Assembly: GCF_028618665.1 (NCBI RefSeq)
Contig: NZ_JAQITF010000007.1
Span: 62,001 to 126,000, forward strand
Length of the DNA stretch: 64,000 nt
DNA from: Bartonella sp. AU16XJBT
GTDB lineage: Bacteria; Pseudomonadota; Alphaproteobacteria; Rhizobiales; Rhizobiaceae
Direction: 5' to 3'
The notes under the pieces were generated by a model. It was not told where the DNA came from and made no database searches. It worked only from the letters and a program-made list of their open reading frames with translations. Position numbers and translations under genes: made by a program. Below, one piece after another: positions 40,594 through 51,100 of the stretch (position 1 is its first letter; the number at the start of each line of letters is the position of its first letter).

Positions 40594-41457
40594 TTATATA
40601 TATGATGCGCGATCGTTTTGTGCTGGATAAGTACCGATAATACGCAATTCAGCAGAAAAGAAAGACAATTCTTCTAAGGCAAGTTTCATCATGGGATCTT
40701 CAGGATGTCCTTCAATGTCAACAAAGAATTGTGTTGCATTGAAATTTCCACCAATTTGATAACTTTCTAATTTTGTCATATTGATACCATTTGTTGCAAA
40801 TCCTCCCATAGCCTTATAGAGAGCAGCGGGGACATTGCGTACTCGAAAAAGAAGACTGGTGATAATTTTTTCGCCATTTGTGGGTTTGAGGATATGTCGT
40901 TTGGATCGTGAAAGGATAACAAAACGGGTAATATTATGAGGGTTATCTTCAACATCTCTTTCAAGAATATCAAGCCCGTAGAGTTCTGCTGCGATCAGAG
41001 GTGCTAAGGCTGCTTGTGAACGTTGAGCACTTTTTTTAATAAATTTCGCAGCTCCAGCGGTGTCGGCAGAAACAACAGGTTTCCAACTGTTGTTTCGTAT
41101 GATTTTTCGGCATTGAGCAAGGGCATGCGTATGACTGTGGACGGTTTTAATTTCGTCATGGGTAACACCGGGCAAAACCATTAATTGAAAATGAATAGGT
41201 AAAAAATATTCATCAATAATATAAAGCGATGATTGTGGTAAAAGATGATGAATGTCTGCAACGCGTCCAGCAAGAGTATTTTCAATCGGTATCATAGCAA
41301 GATCAGCTTTCCCATTTTCCACCAAATTAAGGGCGTCTTCAAAAGTAGCGGAAGGTACAGCATCCATATTGGGGAACATATTAGAACAAGCAATATGGGA
41401 ATTAGCGCCATATTCTCCTTGGAAAGAGATTTTATTGGTTTTTTTGAGTGTTTTCAT
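40594..41457 (-). CDS. pheA: Prephenate dehydratase
   Basis: The enzyme turns prephenate into phenylpyruvate in phenylalanine synthesis. It is the stand-alone form without chorismate mutase. The catalytic domain has [12 protein letters not shown] at the start, [11 protein letters not shown] and the [10 protein letters not shown] motif with the essential Thr. A C-terminal ACT domain (about 195-275, [30 protein letters not shown] in pattern) should bind Phe for feedback control. Its ATG overlaps the kdsB stop codon by four bases, so the two are co-transcribed. Confidence 0.96.
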   Translation of the reverse strand: MKTLKKTNKISFQGEYGANSHIACSNMFPNMDAVPSATFEDALNLVENGKADLAMIPIENTLAGRVADIHHLLPQSSLYIIDEYFLPIHFQLMVLPGVTHDEIKTVHSHTHALAQCRKIIRNNSWKPVVSADTAGAAKFIKKSAQRSQAALAPLIAAELYGLDILERDVEDNPHNITRFVILSRSKRHILKPTNGEKIITSLLFRVRNVPAALYKAMGGFATNGINMTKLESYQIGGNFNATQFFVDIEGHPEDPMMKLALEELSFFSAELRIIGTYPAQNDRASYI

Positions 41458-42185
41458 GCTAAAATCTTACGTACTCTATCGAGATCACGTTGTGTGTCTA
41501 CACCTAAAGGAATTGTATCGACTATTTCCACATCGATACGCATATTATGCTCTAATGCGCGTAATTGTTCAAGTTTTTCACGCATCTCGAGTGGGGAGGG
41601 TTTAAGCGCAACAAATCTCTCAAGTGCTTCACGCCGATAGGCGTATATTCCAATATGATGATAGAGAGGACCATCTCCATAGGGTGCGGTGGCGCGCGTG
41701 AAATAAAGAGCACGAAGGCGATTTTGAGAAAGCGGTGTCCCAATGATTTTGACTACATTGGGATCTTTTTTTTCATTTTCTTCAATGATTTGAGAGCCCA
41801 AAGTTGCGATATCAGTAAAGCTATTTTCTAAAGGGCGTAGCGCATGGATGATTTCACGGGGCATTATCGTTGGGAGGTCACCTTGTATATTTAAAATAGT
41901 ATCGTAGCGTTGTTCAGGATCAATACGCATTAAAGCTTCATAAATACGATCAGATCCAGACTTATGATCACCTCGTGTTATGATACATTCATGCCCATAC
42001 TCTGCAACAACTTTGGCGATATCATTGTGATCTGTTGCAACGATCGTACGCCCTATTGCTGCTTTTTTGGCTTGTTCTACGACATGAACAATCATCGGCT
42101 TTCCACCGATTTCAGCAAGAGCTTTTTTAGGAAGGCGGGTTGAGCCTATACGGGCAGGAATAAGAATAATCGGTTCAAGAGTCAT
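41454..42185 (-). CDS. kdsB: 3-deoxy-manno-octulosonate cytidylyltransferase (CMP-KDO synthetase)
   Basis: KdsB activates KDO with CTP for lipid A-core assembly. The nucleotide-binding start [27 protein letters not shown] in pattern, IVATDHNDI, the NIQGDLP motif and [15 protein letters not shown] are all present. The 243-residue length fits. It is coupled to pheA. The divergent cytochrome gene starts 104 bases upstream. Confidence 0.97.
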   Translation of the reverse strand: MTLEPIILIPARIGSTRLPKKALAEIGGKPMIVHVVEQAKKAAIGRTIVATDHNDIAKVVAEYGHECIITRGDHKSGSDRIYEALMRIDPEQRYDTILNIQGDLPTIMPREIIHALRPLENSFTDIATLGSQIIEENEKKDPNVVKIIGTPLSQNRLRALYFTRATAPYGDGPLYHHIGIYAYRREALERFVALKPSPLEMREKLEQLRALEHNMRIDVEIVDTIPLGVDTQRDLDRVRKILA

Positions 42186-42289
42186 TGCAAGATTCCAAAT
42201 GTCATCTGTGATGCATTTATGATGTTGTGTGTTATAAAGAAAAAGCTTATACTACAAATGGTAATGAAACCGTGAACATTTGAGTTTTT

Positions 42290-42853
42290 ATGAATTACTC
42301 GAAAGTTATCTATTTTATTGGCGCTTGTTTATTTGTGATGGTTATTGTTGTAGGAATTTCCACACTCAGCGATATAGTTTACGATCATTCTACATCAGTC
42401 CAGTATTATCACAGAGTTACCAAGAATGATACATTGGAAGAAAAACAGAAAGAATCTAATACTTCCATATCACTAAATAGCCGCCTTCAACAAGGCGATT
42501 TTGAAAATGGGCGTAAAATTTTTCGTCAATGTGCCATATGCCATACTTCTGGACGCAATCAAGCAGGGCGCGTTGGTCCAGTTCTTTGGGAGATTGTTAA
42601 TCGTCCTTTGGCATCAGCTGCAGGTTTCGCGTATTCACGGGCGTTGCGCGCACATTCTGATCAAAAATGGGATTTTGTAACGTTAGATCGTTATCTGCAT
42701 TCTCCACGCAAAGCATTCCCGGGGACCACTATGTCTTTCCGTGGCATTAAAAATGACCAAGATCGTGCCGATCTTTTGCTTTATTTACGCAGTTTCTCCG
42801 ATCATCCTGTTGCCATACCCATAGATAATAATAAAGCAAACGAGCCAAACTAA
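42290..42853 (+). CDS. Membrane-anchored c-type cytochrome
   Basis: The 187-residue protein has one N-terminal membrane helix (about residues 7-30) that is probably not cleaved. A periplasmic spacer and one class I cytochrome c domain follow. The haem site is CAICH at residues 81-85; Met148 in FPGTTMSF is the likely sixth ligand. It resembles CycM/cytochrome c552 of Rhizobiales, which carries electrons between the bc1 complex and an aa3-type oxidase. There is no clear ribosome binding site before the ATG. Confidence 0.92.
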   Translation: MNYSKVIYFIGACLFVMVIVVGISTLSDIVYDHSTSVQYYHRVTKNDTLEEKQKESNTSISLNSRLQQGDFENGRKIFRQCAICHTSGRNQAGRVGPVLWEIVNRPLASAAGFAYSRALRAHSDQKWDFVTLDRYLHSPRKAFPGTTMSFRGIKNDQDRADLLLYLRSFSDHPVAIPIDNNKANEPN

Positions 42854-43715
42854 CTTATACCATAGATGGTTCATTATTTTATCGAAAGAACTCTTATGGG
42901 TGTTTTGGTAGGGGAAACGCCTTCCCATGTAAAACAGAATATACTTAACGTTGCATATTTCTCCGTTTATTTTAAAGAGATCTTTTAAGAAAATACACTC
43001 TTTACGCTGTCATCTGTAGATTGGTTTTCAAGACCTGGTTGCTTCACTTTTTTCACATATATTTATCTGTGAAATTATTGCTGAAGGATTATCAATGCAT
43101 GAACGACAATTTTCTGCTTCTGAATGCAATAATTGTTTGATTAAAGCTCTAAATGAGGTTTATCTTAACTCTTCTATGCACATCAATCTCCATGTGTTTT
43201 TCTTATGGATAGAGACAATTAATTGTTCTTATACATGCAATAATCCTAAGCTGCATTTTATAATGTTTGATGAATAGACGTTTTCTCTTGAGGTTAGAGG
43301 TTGTAGGTGCAGATCGTTGATCTTTTATCGTATCGATAACTAAAATATGAGTGAGATTATTTATGAGTTATGGTTTGAAGGAAGCACTTTTATGGGGAGC
43401 AATTTTTATGCGTGAAAAGCAAAATAGTTGAATAGAGTGTCTGCTGATTGTATTTTTATCCACCTCGAAAATTCTTTACATAAAAACACTGATGGCAGCT
43501 CCGTTTGCACGAGTATCTCATCATTTTAAAAGATGATATAAAATTATGCTAATAATCCATTATAGAGAAGGATTTTTTCCACAAAAGTTCTTCTAATATT
43601 TGTGATAAGTTTAATCGTTCCCCTTGTTTACAGCGTTTCAATGATTTGCGGTAAAGCATCAGTGTTCCAGTTTCAATACATATCGCGAGAGTTTTAAAAA
43701 TGAGTAGGGATAAAA
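42854..43715. other. Gap between the cytochrome gene and moeB, partly moeB-derived
   Basis: 862 bases. Positions 43541-43671 are a decayed copy of the 3' part of moeB (separate entry). A 60-codon + frame at 43095-43277 (starts MHERQFSASE) has GAAGGA eight bases upstream but no recognisable relatives. A 22-codon frame starts at 43362. I see no other feature. Confidence 0.5.
43541..43671 (-). pseudogene. Degenerate duplicate of the 3' end of moeB
   Basis: About 130 bases align with 43787-43918 inside moeB, for example AATCCATTATAGAGAAG in both and TTTGTGAT...TTTTAATCG. They correspond to the segment from IIGVLPGVIG to LYNGLSAQF. Reading frames contain several stops, so the copy is not functional. 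It lies in the same orientation just downstream of moeB, which points to an old tandem duplication. Confidence 0.75.
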
Positions 43716-44510
43716 TCATGATTCTCTAAGCTTATTAAGCGCTATGGTATTTTCTCTAGAATTTGATCGTTTATAGGTAATAATATTAAATTGCGCTGAT
43801 AATCCATTATAGAGAAGAATCTTTCCTACTAATGGATCTCCGATGTTTGTGATCATTTTAATCGCTTCCATTGCTTGTAGGGTTCCAATAACACCGGGTA
43901 AAACACCAATGATTCCAGCTTGAGCACATGTTGGAATAATATCGGGAGCAGGAGGGGTGGGGAATAAATCGCGATAGTGAGGGTTATTGTCTTTATACGG
44001 CATAAGGACGGTTAATGAGCCATTAAAACGTTCTACAGCACCACTTATTAAAGGCTTTTTGCATTGGGCAGCGTGATCAGCAAGAAGATAGCGTGTGGTA
44101 AAATTATCACTTCCATCAACAATGATATGGTAGGCATTGAGCAGTTTATCCACATTACTTTTATCTAAGTGTAGGGTGTGTTTTTCAACCATAACATGGG
44201 GATTTATTGCCTTTATAGTGGTTTCAGCACTGTCTGTTTTGCTTTGGTTTATTGCATTTGTCTTATGAATAACTTGGCGTTGTAAATTGGAAAGTGAAAC
44301 AGTGTCATTATCGACAATTCCAAGGGTTCCAACGCCTGCAGCAGCCAAATAAGTTAAGACGGGCGCTCCAAGACCACCAGCACCCACAACAAGAACACGC
44401 GCTTTTTTGAGCTTTTGTTGTCCCGCACCACCAATCTCAGGCAAAATGATGTGGCGTGCATAGCGTTCGATTTCTTCGTTATTGAATTTTGTATCTGTTT
44501 CTTGTGTCAT
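43716..44510 (-). CDS. MoeB/ThiF-family adenylyltransferase without zinc-site cysteines
   Basis: E1-like enzymes adenylate the C-terminal glycine of MoaD or ThiS. The 264-residue protein has the ERYARHIILPEIGGAGQQKL start, the nucleotide loop VVGAGGLGAPVLTYLAAAGVG, the DNDTVSLSNLQRQ block and the conserved DGSDNFTTRYL. One Cys is left in PTCAQAG. The usual CxxC pairs for structural zinc are absent: the first reads PHYRDLF, and the C-terminal one is missing. There is no rhodanese domain. Function in molybdopterin, thiamine or another sulphur pathway cannot be told. Confidence 0.88.
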   Translation of the reverse strand: MTQETDTKFNNEEIERYARHIILPEIGGAGQQKLKKARVLVVGAGGLGAPVLTYLAAAGVGTLGIVDNDTVSLSNLQRQVIHKTNAINQSKTDSAETTIKAINPHVMVEKHTLHLDKSNVDKLLNAYHIIVDGSDNFTTRYLLADHAAQCKKPLISGAVERFNGSLTVLMPYKDNNPHYRDLFPTPPAPDIIPTCAQAGIIGVLPGVIGTLQAMEAIKMITNIGDPLVGKILLYNGLSAQFNIITYKRSNSRENTIALNKLRES

Positions 44511-44597
44511 GAATTTTCTCTTGTCATAGTTCTTTTATTGTTTACTAAGTTTATGGTGCATAGACCAGCCTGCTTTTAGGATAGGGAGAATTTATTT

Positions 44598-45536
44598 ATG
44601 AAAATTGCCATTCAGATGGATCATATTTCAACAGTTCGAATTCAAGGAGATACGACATTTGCACTCGCTTTAGCAGCGCAAGAACGTGGACACTCTCTCT
44701 TTCATTATACACCAGATCGTTTATCTTTGTGCGATGGTTGTGTGATTGCACGACTAGAACCATTGACTGTCCATGATAAAGAGGGGAACCACTATCAGTT
44801 AGGAAATCCTGTTCGCACGGAATTAAGAGATATGGATGTGGTTCTTTTGCGCCAAGATCCCCCCTTTGATCTCAATTATATCACTACGACTCATTTATTA
44901 GAGCGTATTCATCCTAAAACACTTGTTGTGAATGATCCGGCATGGGTACGTAACAGTCCAGAAAAAATTTTTGTGACAGAATTTTCTGATTTGATGCCTG
45001 AAACATTAATTACCAAAGATATTGAAGAAATAACAGCTTTTAGAGAGACATTTGGCGATATTATTGTGAAACCACTTTATGGGAATGGGGGCGCTGGTGT
45101 TTTTTATTTAAAACAAGATGATCGTAATTTGGCATCGTTGTTGGAAATGTTTGCAGACATTTATCGCGAACCGTTTATTGTTCAGCGTTATTTAGAGGCA
45201 GTACGAAAAGGAGATAAACGGATTATTTTGCTTGATGGTATGCCTGTTGGAGCCATTAATCGAATTCCGACAAAAACAGATGTGCGTTCTAACATGCATG
45301 TTGGAGGTCGCGCGGAAAATGTTGAGTTAACAAAGCGTGATTATGAAATTTGTGAACGCATTGGTCCTGCCTTAAAGGAACGTGGTCTTCTTTTTGTGGG
45401 GATTGATGTTATTGGAGATTATATAACAGAAATTAATGTAACATCTCCTACGGGAATTCGTGAAATTAAACGCTTCTGCGGTACAGATATTGCACATCTG
45501 TTTTGGGATGTTGTTGAGTTCAAACGTTCAAATTAA
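44598..45536 (+). CDS. gshB: Glutathione synthetase
   Basis: GshB joins gamma-glutamylcysteine and glycine with ATP. The 312-residue protein has the N-terminal [10 protein letters not shown] domain, [12 protein letters not shown], and an ATP-grasp fold with [13 protein letters not shown] (glycine-rich loop) and [12 protein letters not shown] near the end. AGGGAGAA stands upstream of the ATG. It is divergent from moeB and is followed by the pst operon after 140 bases. Confidence 0.97.
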   Translation: MKIAIQMDHISTVRIQGDTTFALALAAQERGHSLFHYTPDRLSLCDGCVIARLEPLTVHDKEGNHYQLGNPVRTELRDMDVVLLRQDPPFDLNYITTTHLLERIHPKTLVVNDPAWVRNSPEKIFVTEFSDLMPETLITKDIEEITAFRETFGDIIVKPLYGNGGAGVFYLKQDDRNLASLLEMFADIYREPFIVQRYLEAVRKGDKRIILLDGMPVGAINRIPTKTDVRSNMHVGGRAENVELTKRDYEICERIGPALKERGLLFVGIDVIGDYITEINVTSPTGIREIKRFCGTDIAHLFWDVVEFKRSN

Positions 45537-45676
45537 TTTACACAAGGCTCAACCATGGTTTTGTTAAAAAAATGATCCATGTTGTTTTTTATATTTGTTA
45601 TGTTGTAAATGTGAACTAGAATGACCGTATAATATAAATTAAGAGGCTTTATCCTCAATTTTTAGGGAGTTTATAG

Positions 45677-46723
45677 ATGAGCAGAGTATTATCAATTGGA
45701 GTGGGATTGGTTTTTGCGTTACTGCTGTCAGCAAATGTAGGCAGTGCGCGTGATCAAATACAGATTACTGGTTCATCTACAGTTTTACCTTATCAAAAGA
45801 TTGTTGCTGAGACATTTGGAGAAATTTATCCCCATTTTAAGGTTCCTGTTATCGAATCAGGTGGAACAGGAGCAGGTATTAAGGAATTTTGTCGTGGTAT
45901 TGGGGAGAATACCGTTGATATTGTTAATGCTTCACGAGCAATGAAATCGAGTGAATTACAGTCTTGTTTTGATGCTGGTGTGAAAGATATTGAGGAAATA
46001 CGCATTGGGTATGATGGCATTGTTTTTGCAACAGATATTAAAGGTCCTGATTGGAAATTACAGCCGGTAGATGTTTATAAAGCCCTTGCAGCTCGAGTTA
46101 TTATAGACGGGAAGTTGCTGCCCAATAATGTTTTGAAATGGAATGCCATCAATAGTGCTCTTCCTGATTGGACGATAGCAGCCTATATTCCTGGAGAAAA
46201 GCATGGAACGCGGGAAGTTTTTGAAGAAAAATTACTTGCTGTGGGCTGTAAAGAAAGTGGGGCAGTTGGGGCGATGAAGTCTTTGGGAATGGATGGTAAG
46301 GAGATACACGCTGCTTGTATCGCGGTCCGTAAGGATGGAAAAGCGGTTGATATTGATGGTGATTATTCTGAAACATTTGCGCGTCTAACTTCGAATAAAA
46401 CAGGGGTTGGTATTTTTGGTTTATCTTTTTATCAAAATAATGCTGATAGGCTAAAGATTGCCGATATTAACGGTTTTGCGCCAACAGTTGAGACAATTTC
46501 TAGTGGACAATATCCGGTTTCTCGTCCACTTTTTTTCTATATTAAGAAAGCACATTTAGATATTGTTCCAGGTTTGCGAGAATATGTTGATTTTTTCCTT
46601 TCTGATCAAATGATTGGTCCAGAGGGACCTTTGGCTGAATATGGTTTGATTGTTGCTCCTGAAAAAGAGCGCCAAGCACAGCGTTCTGATTTTTCTTCTG
46701 GTCGGGTAATGGTGTTGAAATAA
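45677..46723 (+). CDS. pstS: Phosphate ABC transporter substrate-binding protein PstS
   Basis: PstS binds phosphate in the periplasm and hands it to PstCA. A signal peptide covers about residues 1-24. The mature part has QITGSSTVLPY and ESGGTGAGIKEFC, the phosphate-binding loops, and the GEKHGTREVFEEK region. The length of 348 fits. AGGGAG lies before the ATG. TATAAT at 45628-45633 is a likely -10 element; no good -35 is present, as expected for a PhoB-activated promoter. First gene of pstSCAB-phoU. Confidence 0.95.
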   Translation: MSRVLSIGVGLVFALLLSANVGSARDQIQITGSSTVLPYQKIVAETFGEIYPHFKVPVIESGGTGAGIKEFCRGIGENTVDIVNASRAMKSSELQSCFDAGVKDIEEIRIGYDGIVFATDIKGPDWKLQPVDVYKALAARVIIDGKLLPNNVLKWNAINSALPDWTIAAYIPGEKHGTREVFEEKLLAVGCKESGAVGAMKSLGMDGKEIHAACIAVRKDGKAVDIDGDYSETFARLTSNKTGVGIFGLSFYQNNADRLKIADINGFAPTVETISSGQYPVSRPLFFYIKKAHLDIVPGLREYVDFFLSDQMIGPEGPLAEYGLIVAPEKERQAQRSDFSSGRVMVLK

Positions 46724-46800
46724 TTTTCTGGGAATAATTTATTGTATTGCCGGAGTAGGCGTTTTCGGTTCTATTTTTGTTATAAAAACTGAAAGATAAC

Positions 46801-48261
46801 ATGCGCGTTCCCTTCATCGTTTTTTTGTTATTGCTTCTTGGATTTTGTGGCTTTTGTATTTCTTATATGCGAGCACGCAGTCTTGAATACAAACAACATA
46901 AAATGCATTCTCGTGCGTATTATTATGGCTGGTGGACATTTTTGATTACTGTTATTCCAGCTTTTATTTTTTTTATTTTGTGGGATGCTGGGAGTACAAT
47001 TTATTTAGAATATAATGCCTCTCGAGAGCTTTTGGCGTATAGTGCGCATATAACAGAACCTGTCAATTATGATCTACTTTGGGAGACTCTTCGAAATCTT
47101 ACCAAAACGATTCATCGCTTTGAAGGGGATCTTTCCACCGCTTCTTATAAGGAAGTGCAGGCACAATTACTTGCGAAAGGATTGATTTTATCTCATGAAG
47201 TATCGGATGATGTGTTCAAAATAGCACGGTCATGGGTGTTTTCTTCTAAAAAGCTTCAATTTATTGGTTATGGTTTCCTTTTTGCTATTGCCTCCTTTGG
47301 TTTTATCTGTGGAATAATACAAATTGCGCCTCATCAGCGTGCGCGCAATAAGGTTGAATCTTTAATTATTATTGGATTGGCTTGTGCTTCTATCGTTGCC
47401 GTTTTGACGACAATAGCCATTGCACTTTCTCTATTCTTTCAGACAATAAATTTTTTTCATTCTGTATCCTTTTCAAATTTCTTTTTGGGAACGGTTTGGG
47501 ATCCGCGTTTTTCCGCGAGCGGTTCAAGTGATGAAGGTGGACAATTTGGTTTAATACCGCTCCTTGCTGGTACACTTTATATTGCATTTGTCGCCATGCT
47601 TTTTGCTGTACCTATAGGCTTATTTTCAGCTCTTTATATGGCAGAATATGCTTCTGCGCGATTGCGAGCAATTGTAAAACCATTATTGGAAGTTCTTGCT
47701 GGCATCCCAACCATTGTTTATGGTTTTTTTGCTTTGAAGGTTGTCGGACCATTTTTACGTGATCTGTCTGTTTCTCTCTCAGATGGAGGTGGTTTTATTA
47801 TGGCGCAAAGTGTTCTAACTGCTGGCGTTGTGATGGGAATTATGTTGATTCCTTTTGTTTCCTCTTTGTCGGATGATGTTATTACGGCTGTTCCACGCAT
47901 TTTACGTGAAGGTTCGTATGGTTTAGGGGCAACGCAATCTGAAACAATTAAAAAAGTCGTTATACCAGCAGCACTTCCAGGGATTATGGGGGCCATTTTG
48001 TTGACGGCATCGCGTGCAATTGGGGAAACAATGATTGTCGTTTTGGCCGCAGGTGTTGCAGCCAACTTAACTCTCAATCCGTTCGAATCAATGACCACGA
48101 TGACTGTTAAGATTGTTAATCAATTGACCGGTGATTTTGAGTTTAATTCTCCGCAAACTCTGGTGGCTTTTGCCCTGGGTATGACACTCTTTGTGATGAC
48201 ACTCTTGATGAATATTCTCGCTCTTTATATTGTGCGTAAATATCGGGAACAATATGAATGA
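46801..48261 (+). CDS. pstC: Phosphate ABC transporter permease PstC
   Basis: The 486-residue permease is longer than E. coli PstC (about 320). The extra part is an N-terminal region of about 170 residues with two or three helices and a periplasmic segment, usual for Rhizobiales. The C-terminal part is the BPD_transp_1 domain with LSALYMAEYASARLRAIVKPLLEVLAGIPTIVYG in pattern and the EAA-type loop ALPGIMGAILLTASRAIGETMIV. Its stop codon overlaps the pstA ATG. Confidence 0.94.
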   Translation: MRVPFIVFLLLLLGFCGFCISYMRARSLEYKQHKMHSRAYYYGWWTFLITVIPAFIFFILWDAGSTIYLEYNASRELLAYSAHITEPVNYDLLWETLRNLTKTIHRFEGDLSTASYKEVQAQLLAKGLILSHEVSDDVFKIARSWVFSSKKLQFIGYGFLFAIASFGFICGIIQIAPHQRARNKVESLIIIGLACASIVAVLTTIAIALSLFFQTINFFHSVSFSNFFLGTVWDPRFSASGSSDEGGQFGLIPLLAGTLYIAFVAMLFAVPIGLFSALYMAEYASARLRAIVKPLLEVLAGIPTIVYGFFALKVVGPFLRDLSVSLSDGGGFIMAQSVLTAGVVMGIMLIPFVSSLSDDVITAVPRILREGSYGLGATQSETIKKVVIPAALPGIMGAILLTASRAIGETMIVVLAAGVAANLTLNPFESMTTMTVKIVNQLTGDFEFNSPQTLVAFALGMTLFVMTLLMNILALYIVRKYREQYE

Positions 48262-49547
48262 ATGAAGATTTTTTTCCTCGTTGCAATATTAGCCTCAAGC
48301 GTCGGTATTGGGCTGAACGTCGTTTTCGTGCCTATGGTTTGATTGCTATTTTTATTGGTTTATTTTTTTTATTTGCGCTTTTATGGTCTATCATTAGTCA
48401 AGGCTATACAGCTTTTTTTCAAAGTGAAATGATATTATCGATTTATTTGGATGAAAAGATCATTGATCCAAGTGGTCAACGTCAAACAAAACCACAAGTC
48501 CTCATAACAGCGAATTATCCACTTCTCGTACGCAATGCTTTAGCAAAAAAACTTGATGTCAATCAAAATGATCGAGCCTCTCTGCGGGACATTAACCGTA
48601 TGTTTTCAAATGGAGTTCGTGTTCAACTGCGTGAAATGGTGACAAAAAATCCAAAACTGATTGGCACAACGCAAAAAATCAAAGTTTTGGCAGCCGCAGA
48701 TATTGATTCTGCTTATAAGGGACAGATTGATCTGCATGTAGCAGAAAAAAACCGTAAAGTTTCTAATCGACAAGTAGAATGGATAAAGCGTTTAGCCCAT
48801 GATGGTACGCTTTATAAGACATTTAATATTGGTTTTTTTACATTTGGTGCTTCGAGTCGTCCTGAGATTGCGGGATTAGGTGTTGCGATAATCGGTTCTC
48901 TTTATATGATAGGCATCGTTTTATTGGTTTCACTCCCGATAGGCATAGCAACGGCTCTTTATTTAGAAGAATATGCACGCAAAAATAAATTTACAGATTT
49001 TATTGAGGTTAATATCAATAACCTTGCAGCTGTTCCTTCGATTGTGTTTGGTCTTTTAGGACTCTCTGTTTTTGTTAATTTTTTAGGATTACCACGTTCA
49101 GCCTCTTTTGTTGGTGGTCTTGTTTTAGCGCTTATGACTCTTCCCACGATTATTATTGCAACACGTTCTGCTTTGCGGGCTGTTCCTCTCTCTATTCGTG
49201 CAGCAGCTTTAGGGTTGGGCGCATCAAAAACACAAATGATTTTTCATCATGTTGTTCCTTTAGCAGCACCTGGTATTTTAACAGGTACAATTATCGGAGT
49301 AGCCCAAGCTTTGGGTGAAACCGCCCCTTTGCTTTTGATTGGAATGGTTGCTTTTGTTGTTAATATTCCTATGACTCCCATGGATCCAGCAACAGCTTTG
49401 CCTGTTCAAATTTTTATGTGGGCGGGTGAAGCAGAGCGCGCTTTTGTTGAAAAGACATCGGGGGCTATTATTGTATTAATGATTTTTCTTGCGATCATGA
49501 ATATTTCTGCGGTTTTTTTACGTCGACGATTCGAACGTCGCCAGTAG
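48258..49547 (+). CDS. pstA: Phosphate ABC transporter permease PstA
   Basis: The 429-residue partner permease has a long periplasmic insert between its first helix and the transport domain. Residues of about 200-425 form the BPD_transp_1 domain with IATALYLEEYARKN, NNLAAVPSIVFGLLG and the EAA loop PLAAPGILTGTIIGVAQALGETAPLLLIG in pattern. ATGA overlap with pstC shows coupled translation. pstB follows after 50 bases. Confidence 0.94.
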   Translation: MNEDFFPRCNISLKRRYWAERRFRAYGLIAIFIGLFFLFALLWSIISQGYTAFFQSEMILSIYLDEKIIDPSGQRQTKPQVLITANYPLLVRNALAKKLDVNQNDRASLRDINRMFSNGVRVQLREMVTKNPKLIGTTQKIKVLAAADIDSAYKGQIDLHVAEKNRKVSNRQVEWIKRLAHDGTLYKTFNIGFFTFGASSRPEIAGLGVAIIGSLYMIGIVLLVSLPIGIATALYLEEYARKNKFTDFIEVNINNLAAVPSIVFGLLGLSVFVNFLGLPRSASFVGGLVLALMTLPTIIIATRSALRAVPLSIRAAALGLGASKTQMIFHHVVPLAAPGILTGTIIGVAQALGETAPLLLIGMVAFVVNIPMTPMDPATALPVQIFMWAGEAERAFVEKTSGAIIVLMIFLAIMNISAVFLRRRFERRQ

Positions 49548-49597
49548 TTTTAATAAATAACAACTTCGATAAGATTTTTGTAAGGTGAGTTTTTGTC

Positions 49598-50356
49598 ATG
49601 AAAATTAAAATGCGAGGTCAGGATGTGAAGGTTTCTTATGGGGAAAAAGAAGCACTTCATGGTATTACCCTTGATATTCCTGAACATCAAGTCACTGCTT
49701 TGATTGGTCCATCAGGGTGTGGGAAGTCGACTTTTTTGCGTTGTTTCAACCGTATGAATGATACGATTGAAGGGGCTAAAATAACGGGTCTTATTACCTT
49801 AGATGGGGAAAATATTTATGACACACGGATTGATGTTGTAGAATTACGTGCTCGTGTTGGAATGGTTTTTCAAAAGCCTAGTCCTTTTCCAAAATCTATA
49901 TTCGAGAATGTTGCCTATGGGCCGCGCATTCACGGTTTAGTTAAGACGCGCGCCGAATTACATGATGTGGTTGAAAAGAGCTTGAGGCAGGCCGGTTTAT
50001 TTGAAGAAGTAAAAGATCGTCTTCATGATCTTGGAACAAGTTTATCAGGAGGACAACAACAGCGTTTGTGTATTGCGCGTGCTATTGCGGTTAGTCCCGA
50101 AGTTATTTTGATGGACGAACCTTGTTCAGCTCTTGACCCTATTGCGACGGCTCGGATTGAAGAGCTTATTGATGCGTTACGGCAAAATTATACAATTGTT
50201 ATCGTAACACATTCCATGCAACAGGCGGCACGTGTTTCTCAATATACGGCCATGTTTCATTTAGGGCATTTGGTCGAAGTTGGTGCAACTGAAATGATCT
50301 TCACTTCACCAAAAGAACAACGGACGCAAGATTATATTACGGGGCGTTTTGGATAG
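49598..50356 (+). CDS. pstB: Phosphate ABC transporter ATP-binding protein PstB
   Basis: PstB powers phosphate import. The 252-residue ATPase has Walker [10 protein letters not shown], the Q-loop [11 protein letters not shown] typical for PstB, the signature LSGGQQQR, Walker B VILMDEP followed by CSALDP, and the switch His in [11 protein letters not shown]. It lies between pstA and phoU, 21 bases before phoU. Confidence 0.98.
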   Translation: MKIKMRGQDVKVSYGEKEALHGITLDIPEHQVTALIGPSGCGKSTFLRCFNRMNDTIEGAKITGLITLDGENIYDTRIDVVELRARVGMVFQKPSPFPKSIFENVAYGPRIHGLVKTRAELHDVVEKSLRQAGLFEEVKDRLHDLGTSLSGGQQQRLCIARAIAVSPEVILMDEPCSALDPIATARIEELIDALRQNYTIVIVTHSMQQAARVSQYTAMFHLGHLVEVGATEMIFTSPKEQRTQDYITGRFG

Positions 50357-50377
50357 GTGAATTGAGGAGTGTAAGAT

Positions 50378-51100
50378 ATGTCTATGAACCATACTGTTCG
50401 TTCTTATGATGCAGAACTAAAATATCTAAAAGCAAGGATTACAGAAATGGGGCGCCATGCGGAAAGAATGATTGAACGTTCTGTTGCATCGGTTGTATGT
50501 AGTGATCTTCAACTTGCAACGGCAGTGATTGCTGATGATGTTTTTTTAGATGAAGCAGAACGTGATATTGATGAAAAAGCGGTTGCCATTATTTGCAAGC
50601 GCCAACCGATGGCTGTAGATTTGCGTGAAATTATTGGCGCCATTCGTATTTCTTCTGATCTTGAGCGGATTGGGGATATGGCTAAAAACATTGCTAAGAG
50701 GACTGTTGCCCTTTCAGAAATACGTCAATCGGCCTCCTTTTATCATGGGCTTGAAACAATTACAGCCTTAGCGCTTAATCAATTAAAAGAAGTCTTAGAT
50801 GCTTATACAAGTCGCCGATTAGAGCGTGTTGACGCTGTGCGTGAGCGGGATGAGAAGATTGATGCTTTGTATACTTCTCTTTTTCGTGAACTTTTGACAT
50901 ATATGATGGAAGATATGCGCAATATTACGGTTTGTACGCACTTACTGTTTTGTTTAAAGAATATTGAACGAATTGGTGATCATGTTACCAATATTGCTGA
51001 AATGTTGCATTATATCATAACAGGTTATCACATGTCTTCTGATCGTCCTCGCGATGACCTTACGTATAAAGTTGGCGTAGGTGAGAAGAAAATAAATTAA
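50378..51100 (+). CDS. phoU: Phosphate signalling protein PhoU
   Basis: PhoU links the Pst transporter to the PhoR/PhoB system and keeps the Pho response off when phosphate is ample. The 240-residue helical protein has two repeats of the metal-binding pattern, seen as RISSDLERIGDMAKNIAKR and LKNIERIGDHVTNIAEM. TTGAGGAGTG lies before the ATG. phoR and phoB are not in the window. Last gene of the pst operon. Confidence 0.97.
   Translation: MSMNHTVRSYDAELKYLKARITEMGRHAERMIERSVASVVCSDLQLATAVIADDVFLDEAERDIDEKAVAIICKRQPMAVDLREIIGAIRISSDLERIGDMAKNIAKRTVALSEIRQSASFYHGLETITALALNQLKEVLDAYTSRRLERVDAVRERDEKIDALYTSLFRELLTYMMEDMRNITVCTHLLFCLKNIERIGDHVTNIAEMLHYIITGYHMSSDRPRDDLTYKVGVGEKKIN

Noticed and set aside
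43095..43277. 60-codon frame with a fair ribosome binding site
   Set aside because: Peptide composition is that of AT-rich chance frames and it lies in a region with decayed DNA; not listed as a gene.
45537..45676. Pho box before pstS
   Set aside because: A likely -10 (TATAAT) is present and TTGTTATGTTGTAAATG is loosely Pho-box-like, but the match to the direct-repeat consensus is too weak to call.
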